From the NCBI GenBank assembly GCA_965114465.1, contig CBCOYO010000053.1, forward strand, positions 1-21,851: DNA of 21,851 bases, in the 5' to 3' direction. Under the pieces are notes generated by a model. That model made no database searches and had not been told where the DNA came from. It saw only the letters and a program-made list of their open reading frames with translations. This DNA comes from COE1 sp965114465. GTDB lineage: Bacteria > Bacillota > Clostridia > Lachnospirales > Lachnospiraceae. Shown here piece by piece: positions 15,982 to 21,851 of the stretch. A program made the translations under genes and the position numbers. The stretch's first letter is position 1, and every line of letters begins with the position of its first letter.

Positions 15982-18900
15982 TTATACAGAAATTACTTTC
16001 TGCAATGCAAAGGAATACAAAATCCGCTCCTTTACGTGCACCCCCGTAATCTGCTCCAACGCCATCTGATAATAATCAAGCTGCGCATGGTAACGGTCAA
16101 TTAATTCCTGCACACTGTCCACTCTGTCCGTTTTATAATCGGCAAGAACAATTTCCCCGTCCTCATAAAAAAATACGTCAATTACACCTTGAATTAAAAC
16201 CATTTCATCTTCTGGATACTGTTCTTTCAGTTTCTTTGCTGGTATACCAAGAACAAACGGCTGCTCCCGAAACAATACCTTTTCTTCCTGCGCCGCTATC
16301 ATACGCGTTGCAAGCGATGTCCGCAAAAATCCAGCAATCCGCTTATTACTGACACACTGCAAATCCTCCTCCAATACGCTTCCCTCAGAAATCCAACGCG
16401 CACGTTCTTTCTGAATTGCAGCGTACAGATGTTTGTCAGCATTTTCGTTCTCCGCACAGTATAGCAATTCTTTGGAAAACGATAACAATTCCATAAACTT
16501 ATGTACTGCTGTTCCGTATTGAATGCCTTGCTGTGCTGGGATTGTACTGCCTTGTGCACTCTCGACTGATATCCTATCTGCCATTGCAGCGCTGTCAACT
16601 GCCAAACCGCTCTGTCTTTCCTCCACATTTTCGGCTGATATCCTATCCTCCATTACAGCGCCGTCAACTGCCAAACCGCTCTGTCTTTCCTCCACATTTT
16701 CAGCCGATATCCTATCCTCCATTGCCGCGCTGTCAACTGCCAAACTGCTCTGTCTTTCTTCCTCATTTTCAGCCGCCAGATCCAGATATTTTCCTGCAAA
16801 GCGTGGAATATAGCTTTCCTTGGGCAGTATCACCAATTCCGCCGACTCTGCCGCCGTTTCCTCATACGCCGCACGCTTTAATTCGGAAACCGTCGTCTTA
16901 ACGGTCAATCCCTCAAGATAAGCAAAAGGATATTGGTATTCCAGCCGCTCTCGCAGTCTGTCTGATAAATCCTTCTTGGCAAATTTCTCCGCATTGACAA
17001 GGTCTTTTTCTAAGATTGCAGCCTTTCCCTGCTCCTGAAACTGTGCTGTGTAGCTGTCGCTCTCCTGCCACAATGCCACCCGAAACGACACCTCCCCAAA
17101 CGGAAGCTTATGTGGTGTAAAGCCAATTCCATACTCCTCTAACAAATCCTCCATACAGTGGTGACGCATTAATGACGCCAGAATTAAATCCATATAAGAA
17201 CCCGCCGACATAATTACAGAATACGGCAGCTTTTCCTCATTTTCCATTGTCAAATAAAAATTAGACGCCAATTTCTTTTCAAGGTTCTCCAAGTATCCTG
17301 TTAATATCAGCTTCTCTTTTGCACGGGTCAGCGCCACATAAAGCACACGCAAATCCTCTCCTCTTGTATCCTCTTTCATATGCTGTGCAACCACATTTTT
17401 GCGCAACGTCTTACGCTTTACGCGCAGATCGGAATCAATATAATCCACACCCACCCCAAGTGCTACATCCATTAAAATGCTTTGCCGCATATCCATTTGA
17501 TTAAACTGCTTTGCCAAACCGCACACAAAACAGATGGGAAATTCCAGTCCTTTACTTTTGTGAATGGTCATAATCCGCACGACATTGGCATTCTCGTCAA
17601 GGATATTCGCCTCACCGAAATCCACCTCCTGCTCCTGTATCGTTTCAAGGTAGCGGATAAAATGAAACAATCCATAAAAACTGGTATTTTGAAAAGCTCC
17701 CGCCTTTTCCAGCAAAAGCGCAAGATTCGCCCGCCGCTGATCGCCCGCAGGCATTGCGCCCACATAAGCTTCATAGCCTGTTGTGCGAAGCAAATCTTGA
17801 ATTAATTCCTTAATCGGTGTATAGACAACCTTCGCCCGATAAGTATTAATTGTATCCAAAAGCTTCTTGATTTTTGCAGGGATTTTATCCGCTGCGCCTT
17901 CCCTGCACAACTTTTGCGCATACAGTTTCACCTGCTCATATAGAAACAGGCTTCTTGAAGATGCTGCACTCTCTATTAAACTCTGGTCTTTTGATTCATT
18001 ATCAAAAGTTTCTGTCAGATCTTGTTCTTTTGCTGCTTCTTGGAAAGCTTCTGTCAGTCCTTCTCCTTTCTTTTCTTCTTGAGAAACCTCTGTCAGTCCT
18101 TCTCCCTTCTTTTCTTCTTGGAAAGCTTCTGTCAGTCCTTGCTCTTTCTTTTCTTCTTGGAAAGATTCCAAATTTTCCTGCTTAGATAAATACTGCTCCA
18201 CACTACAGCGGATTATGGCAATTTCTTCCTCTGTAAAACCGAAAAATGGAAGCTTCATCACACCGAAAAACGGAATATCCTGCAATGGATTGTCGAGCAC
18301 TCTTAAGATATTGACAATTCCTTGTATTTCCAGCGTTTCAAAATATCCCTCCTTGCTGGTAACATGAACGGGAATGCCACGCTCCGACAAAATCCGCCGA
18401 AAATCTTCATCCCACCCTGTTGTGGCGCGAAATAAAAGTACAATATCTGAAAATTTCGCCAGTCTGGTTTCTCCGGTGGCTACATCCGTAACTGGAAAAT
18501 TTCCAACAAGTTCTTTTATGCGCGACGCTACCATAATTGCTTCTTTTTCTTTATCGGAATACTTTGCCTGCATACCAGTGCTGCTGGTGCGCTGCTGCGC
18601 TTTATTCAAATTCATTTGTTCTGATTCCGGCGGCTGGGTCGCAATTAAAAGCTCTGTCTGATATAACAGCGGATTTTCTGCCTGGGGCGGCGGATAGGCA
18701 GCCGCCGCATAAAGCGCCGCCTTTTGGTCATATTCTACATTCCCCACCTGCTTTTTCATTATCTGCGCACAGATAAAATTCGCCGCATCCGTAACCTCCT
18801 GCCGGCTACGGAAATTTTTACGCAAATCAATACGAATTTCTTTGGACGGCTCTGGCATAGACAACTCTACTATGCCAGATTCTGGTTTCTCATCGCCGAA

Positions 18901-20376
18901 TAAGTCTGCCAGACCTTCTATTATAGCATTTTCCAATGCATCTTGTGTAATCGGCTGATAATTTTGTCCTTTCTGCATTTCAGGCACGGTTTCTTCCGCA
19001 TTATCTTCTTCACTGATGACATATGTGTCATATTTCTCCATAAATATTTCGGGACGTGCTAAGCGGAATTTATAAATGCTCTGCTTAACATCTCCTACCA
19101 TAAAGCGGTTGTATCTGCCTTTTCCTTCGCCGGAAATACTTTTCAGCAAAAGTTCCTGCACTTCATTGGAATCCTGATACTCGTCCACCATAATTTCCTC
19201 AAAATAATCTTGCAGTTCCAAGGCAGTGCCCCGCGGCACAATATTGCCCTCCTCGTCCTTAGTCAGCAGTATTTCCAACGCAAAATGCTCCATATCAGAA
19301 AAATCAATTAAATTTTTATCACGCTTCGCCGCATCCAGACGCTCTTTAAAGGCAAGTGTCAACGATACCAGTTCCGCAACGGCTTCCTGACACACCGCCA
19401 TATCCGCAAACGTATCCTCCGGCGAAATCATAAACAAATGCTTCTTTAAATCAGAGATATTTTTCTTTACCTCGTCACGAATTGCTTTTACAACCTCCTT
19501 TAGCTGGGGATCGACCTCATCGCCTTTTTTCGCTGACAACTTTGTAAATGTAGCATAGGTAAACAAATCATACAGCGCATCATATGTATCCGCCTTCTGC
19601 ATTTTCTGTATTAACGCCAAATCCGACTCTAAATTACCAATATACTGCATAGGCCCGCCGACGCTACCTGCAATCGCTAACCCTTTCAGCAGCCGTATTT
19701 CACATTCCTGTAACACTGTTTCCATATATTCATGCGCAGGACGAAACCATTCTTTCTGCGTCAGTTCTTCCATACTTTCTAACTGATAATCCGTAAGCCG
19801 TTCCAAAAGCCACTCTTCCGGAAAAGGATTACTAATAGAGAAATGGTACAGCCGCAAAATCGCTTCCTCAATTTTCTTCTCACTTTTTCCAGTGCTGTAA
19901 CATTCCACAAAACGTAAAAAGCGTTCACTAGGCTCTGTATGCGCTTCCTCCAAAAGTTTTCCCATTACATCACTTTCGAGAAGCTTTATCTCGCCCTCAT
20001 CCGCCACACGAAAACCAGGATCAATACCGATTTCATTAAAATTATTGCGGATTATAAAAAGGCAGAACGAGTCAATCGTTGTAATCTGTGCGTTATGTAT
20101 CAGTGATGTCTGCCGCTGCAAATGCTCGTTCTCCGGATTTTTTTCCAAACGCTCGGAAACTGCTTTGCTAATACGCTCACGCATCTGCGCCGCCGCTGCG
20201 GAAGTAAATGTTACAATTAACAACCTGTCAATATCAACAGGGTGTGATTCATCCGTGATCATTTGTATAATGCGTTCTACAAGCACAGCAGTCTTTCCGC
20301 TTCCTGCTGCTGCCGATACAAGAATACTGCTGTTTCTCGTGTCAATAACACGTTGCTGCTCCGATGTGAAATTCAT
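15982..20376 (-). CDS. addA: ATP-dependent helicase/nuclease subunit A (AddA)
   Basis: This 1464-residue protein is the AddA subunit of AddAB, which processes double-strand breaks for RecA. Seen: Walker A AAAGSGKT with Lys28; DEYQD with Asp398 and Glu399 (Walker B, motif II); QSIYKFR (motif III region); LRKNFRSRQE (motif IV region); MTIHKSKGLEFPI (motif V); LYVALTRAKEKL (motif VI); and a C-terminal RecB-type nuclease with GTAVHKF, GVIDVFF and ADYKTD (Asp1413, Lys1415). It exceeds B. subtilis AddA (1232 residues) by about 230, partly because of two in-frame tandem repeats (741-805 and 1207-1275) and an acidic insert before motif IV. addB, usually next door, is absent. The start follows AGGAG six bases away. 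Confidence 0.95.
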   Translation of the reverse strand: MNFTSEQQRVIDTRNSSILVSAAAGSGKTAVLVERIIQMITDESHPVDIDRLLIVTFTSAAAAQMRERISKAVSERLEKNPENEHLQRQTSLIHNAQITTIDSFCLFIIRNNFNEIGIDPGFRVADEGEIKLLESDVMGKLLEEAHTEPSERFLRFVECYSTGKSEKKIEEAILRLYHFSISNPFPEEWLLERLTDYQLESMEELTQKEWFRPAHEYMETVLQECEIRLLKGLAIAGSVGGPMQYIGNLESDLALIQKMQKADTYDALYDLFTYATFTKLSAKKGDEVDPQLKEVVKAIRDEVKKNISDLKKHLFMISPEDTFADMAVCQEAVAELVSLTLAFKERLDAAKRDKNLIDFSDMEHFALEILLTKDEEGNIVPRGTALELQDYFEEIMVDEYQDSNEVQELLLKSISGEGKGRYNRFMVGDVKQSIYKFRLARPEIFMEKYDTYVISEEDNAEETVPEMQKGQNYQPITQDALENAIIEGLADLFGDEKPESGIVELSMPEPSKEIRIDLRKNFRSRQEVTDAANFICAQIMKKQVGNVEYDQKAALYAAAAYPPPQAENPLLYQTELLIATQPPESEQMNLNKAQQRTSSTGMQAKYSDKEKEAIMVASRIKELVGNFPVTDVATGETRLAKFSDIVLLFRATTGWDEDFRRILSERGIPVHVTSKEGYFETLEIQGIVNILRVLDNPLQDIPFFGVMKLPFFGFTEEEIAIIRCSVEQYLSKQENLESFQEEKKEQGLTEAFQEEKKGEGLTEVSQEEKKGEGLTEAFQEAAKEQDLTETFDNESKDQSLIESAASSRSLFLYEQVKLYAQKLCREGAADKIPAKIKKLLDTINTYRAKVVYTPIKELIQDLLRTTGYEAYVGAMPAGDQRRANLALLLEKAGAFQNTSFYGLFHFIRYLETIQEQEVDFGEANILDENANVVRIMTIHKSKGLEFPICFVCGLAKQFNQMDMRQSILMDVALGVGVDYIDSDLRVKRKTLRKNVVAQHMKEDTRGEDLRVLYVALTRAKEKLILTGYLENLEKKLASNFYLTMENEEKLPYSVIMSAGSYMDLILASLMRHHCMEDLLEEYGIGFTPHKLPFGEVSFRVALWQESDSYTAQFQEQGKAAILEKDLVNAEKFAKKDLSDRLRERLEYQYPFAYLEGLTVKTTVSELKRAAYEETAAESAELVILPKESYIPRFAGKYLDLAAENEEERQSSLAVDSAAMEDRISAENVEERQSGLAVDGAVMEDRISAENVEERQSGLAVDSAAMADRISVESAQGSTIPAQQGIQYGTAVHKFMELLSFSKELLYCAENENADKHLYAAIQKERARWISEGSVLEEDLQCVSNKRIAGFLRTSLATRMIAAQEEKVLFREQPFVLGIPAKKLKEQYPEDEMVLIQGVIDVFFYEDGEIVLADYKTDRVDSVQELIDRYHAQLDYYQMALEQITGVHVKERILYSFALQKVISV
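16552..16773 (-). repeat. 69-base tandem repeat inside addA (three units)
   Basis: The 23-residue unit (ERQSGLAVDSAAMEDRISAE plus three more) occurs three times, with a partial unit before it. The anchor GTCAACT on the plus strand recurs at 16594, 16663 and 16732, exactly 69 bases apart. It lies in the linker between the helicase and the C-terminal nuclease (residues about 1207-1275). The unit length is a multiple of three, so copy-number change would keep the frame. Confidence 0.95.
17962..18156 (-). repeat. 39-base tandem repeat inside addA (about five units)
   Basis: The 13-residue unit (EEKKGEGLTEAFQ) repeats about five times, with the last two units diverged. The anchor TCTGTCAG on the plus strand recurs at 18011, 18050, 18089 and 18128, exactly 39 bases apart. 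It encodes a highly charged Glu/Lys-rich stretch (residues about 741-805) inserted in the second helicase half. Confidence 0.95.
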
Positions 20377-20454
20377 TGCTTACTCCTATCTGCGTGCTGT
20401 TGTACGCCTTTTCGTCAAAATATAATACAGTATAACACACTTTTCCTGCGATTG

Positions 20455-20961
20455 CTATAACTGTAACGCTAAACGTTTTTCCATTAAATAAAATCGTCCC
20501 TTTCGCCAATCAGCATTGCCGACTTTTTTATACCCGTTATTTTGATATAAGGATAAAGCAAATGGATTATTGCTGAATACATCAAGACGTATCGTTTCAA
20601 CCCCCATTTCCCGTAATTCTTTTTCAATGTGAAAAAGAGTGATTTTTGCTATGCCCCTATTTTGATATTTGGGATTGACACACAATCTATGTATGATACG
20701 ATATTCACTATTGGGATATTTCCAAGCACCATTTTTATATTCTTTATCGCTATCCTTATTTAACGTATATATTATTGATATATCATTGTTAAATATACCT
20801 ATAAAAAGTTGCTGCTTTTGAATATCATCAAGGAAATCCGCCTTTGTTGGATATAAACTGTCCCATTGAAAAATTTGTTGACTTTCCATTTTTTTCACTG
20901 CGTTTTCAACCAAAGAACATATTTTATCTATGTCCGTTTCTTTCGCTAACCTATATATCAT
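20455..20961 (-). CDS. GNAT-family N-acetyltransferase
   Basis: This 168-residue protein has the GNAT fold signs: an N-terminal YRLAKETDIDKI segment, the acetyl-CoA binding motif A in CVNPKYQNRGIAKITLF (Q-N-R-G-I-A loop), and motif B with FALSLYQNNGYKKVG. The acceptor substrate is unknown. The start is the ATG after GGAGG with nine bases between. It lies upstream of addA on the same strand with a 78-base gap and shows no functional link to it. Confidence 0.9.
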   Translation of the reverse strand: MIYRLAKETDIDKICSLVENAVKKMESQQIFQWDSLYPTKADFLDDIQKQQLFIGIFNNDISIIYTLNKDSDKEYKNGAWKYPNSEYRIIHRLCVNPKYQNRGIAKITLFHIEKELREMGVETIRLDVFSNNPFALSLYQNNGYKKVGNADWRKGRFYLMEKRLALQL

Positions 20962-21075
20962 ATTGCATTTCCTCCAAATTCTTACCGTAATGCTGACTAT
21001 GATACCACAATCACATTGATTTTTCTAAGCAAATCACAACAAATATCTTCTTAAATATATTCACTGCATTATTTA

Positions 21076-21239
21076 AGGAACTGTTCAGAAATTACTTGTG
21101 ACAAGTTATTGTTATGCGTAATTTATTATACTCACAAGCGATTAGATTTTTCTTTCTGCACAGCACGTATTGCCCGTTTATGCAATATGGGTTGTGCAGA
21201 AATTGGAAAATCTTAATGGTTGTTAGTTTAACAGTTCCT
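21076..21239. mobile_element. MITE-like palindromic element
   Basis: Terminal inverted repeats AGGAACTGTT (21076-21085) and AACAGTTCCT (21230-21239) bound about 164 bases. Inside are further collinear arms: 21153-21164 pairs with 21191-21202 at 11 of 12 positions, and TATTGC (21168) pairs with GCAATA (21182). If the ends are taken as GGAAC and GTTCC, both flanks read TAA, a possible 3-base target duplication. No ORF is inside, so it could only move with a transposase supplied elsewhere. The right end overlaps the 3' end of the second GNAT gene. It fills most of the 266-base gap 20962-21227. Confidence 0.65.
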
Positions 21240-21692
21240 AAGTGCCATTACATAAATTTGACATGGATTATTTTTATCCCATAGCATCGGAAAAACTTCA
21301 AATTCTTTAAACCCAACATCCAAATAAAACAGATTTGTTTTGTCATAGTCCTCATAAAATCCCATTTGAACAGTTTTAACTTGAAGAAAGGAATATTCCT
21401 TTTCTATAGCAATATCTTTCGCTGCCTTAATCAGCTCTTTCCCAATTCCATGCCTGTGGTATTCTTTTAGGACACCCATTACAGCAACTTCTATAGTATC
21501 TTTTCCTGTTTCTTTTAAGCATATAAATCCTATTTCTTTTTCGGCTTCTTTTGCAACAACAAATATCTGTTCCTCACACTCCTTAATATATTGTTCACGT
21601 GATTCCGTGATTCCAAACCAATCAGTTAAGGATTCTAATATTGAACGTGCAATACGTCTTTTTGACTGCTTATCTTTTATTTCTTCAATCAT
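21228..21692 (-). CDS. GNAT-family N-acetyltransferase with 3' end in the MITE-like element
   Basis: This 154-residue protein has the GNAT motif A VMGVLKEYHRHGIGKELI (R-H-G-I-G acetyl-CoA loop) preceded by a beta strand, and a later strand with FYLDVGFKEFEVFP, the usual C-terminal part. The substrate is unknown. The start is placed at ATG 21692 because GGAGG (21698-21702) sits five bases before it; an in-frame upstream ATG would add 20 hydrophobic residues and ignore that site. The last codons (Leu-Arg-Asn-Cys-stop) are read from the terminal repeat of the MITE-like element, so the original C-terminus may have been altered slightly. It is not a close match to the other GNAT in the window. Confidence 0.88.
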   Translation of the reverse strand: MIEEIKDKQSKRRIARSILESLTDWFGITESREQYIKECEEQIFVVAKEAEKEIGFICLKETGKDTIEVAVMGVLKEYHRHGIGKELIKAAKDIAIEKEYSFLQVKTVQMGFYEDYDKTNLFYLDVGFKEFEVFPMLWDKNNPCQIYVMALRNC

Positions 21693-21697
21693 TTTTA

Positions 21698-21702
21698 CCT
21701 CC
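21698..21702 (-). promoter_or_regulatory. Ribosome binding site that sets the second GNAT start
   Basis: GGAGG on the minus strand lies five bases before ATG 21692 and decides for the shorter protein. Confidence 0.75.
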
Positions 21703-21793
21703 AATTTCTTCCCCATTCCCACTATAATGTACCATACTATTCCCACGTACAAAACCGATTACTTCGATTTCCCACGCATATTCCTTATTATAC

Positions 21794-21851
21794 GTTACAA
21801 TTGATGCACACAAAACGCTAAAGTAAAAAAGCAAAAGCTTTTAGCATTTTG
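21794..21851. repeat. Intergenic repeat, copy C (cut by window edge)
   Basis: It begins with GTTACAATT, as copy B does, and from 21805 matches 4108-4153 almost base for base, including the AAGC hairpin. The window ends inside it. It lies just upstream of the second GNAT gene, next to a TATAAT (21787-21792 on the minus strand), so its edge could contribute to that promoter. Confidence 0.75.

Noticed and set aside
16523..16901. Plus-strand repetitive ORFs opposite addA
   Set aside because: They are the reverse reading of the 69-base repeat; repeat translation in any frame gives periodic protein.
17962..18156. CRISPR-like periodic array
   Set aside because: Units are contiguous with no spacers, and the array is in frame within addA.
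20377..20454. Promoter for addA
   Set aside because: TATACT and TATTAT are present, but no acceptable -35 box at 16-18 bases, so no feature is claimed.

Overview
The window reads as chromosomal DNA of a low-GC Gram-positive anaerobe of the Clostridia, most likely a gut Lachnospiraceae-type bacterium. The signs are AT-rich intergenic DNA, strong GGAGG ribosome sites, long PAS/two-receiver hybrid histidine kinases, lipoprotein solute-binding proteins, a CspA-like S8 protease and an AddA helicase-nuclease. This placement is inferred from family knowledge; no rRNA or tRNA gene is present to fix it. Thirteen of the fourteen genes lie on the minus strand; only a flavin-reductase-like gene is on the plus strand.

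Layout, left to right. (1) 1-4195: kptA and a soluble hybrid histidine kinase (HK1), bracketed by two nearly identical copies of an intergenic palindromic repeat in opposite orientation. (2) 4234-13520: a co-oriented sensory block. In transcription order it holds a membrane hybrid histidine kinase (HK2), a lipoprotein solute-binding protein (SBP1), an unrecognised two-TM protein, a second lipoprotein solute-binding protein (SBP2), a chemoreceptor and then an S8 protease. No ABC permease or ATPase and no DNA-binding response regulator is present. A consensus sigma-70 promoter with a perfect dyad beside its -10 box lies in front of HK2. (3) 13903-14406: a flavin-reductase-like gene on the plus strand with its own promoter. 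(4) 14425-20376: addA, a HAD phosphatase and a CPBP membrane protease in one minus-strand run. The AddA protein carries two separate in-frame tandem repeats, and addB is not next to it. (5) 20455-21851: two GNAT acetyltransferases separated by a MITE-like palindromic element whose terminal repeat supplies the last codons and stop of one of them, then a partial intergenic repeat at the window edge.

Working model (inference): HK2, SBP1, the two-TM protein, SBP2 and the chemoreceptor form a surface sensing module in which the orphan binding proteins present a solute, perhaps a sugar, to the kinase and/or receptor rather than to a transporter. The rest is housekeeping (DNA break repair, phosphatase, RNA phosphate removal) plus mobile small repeats.
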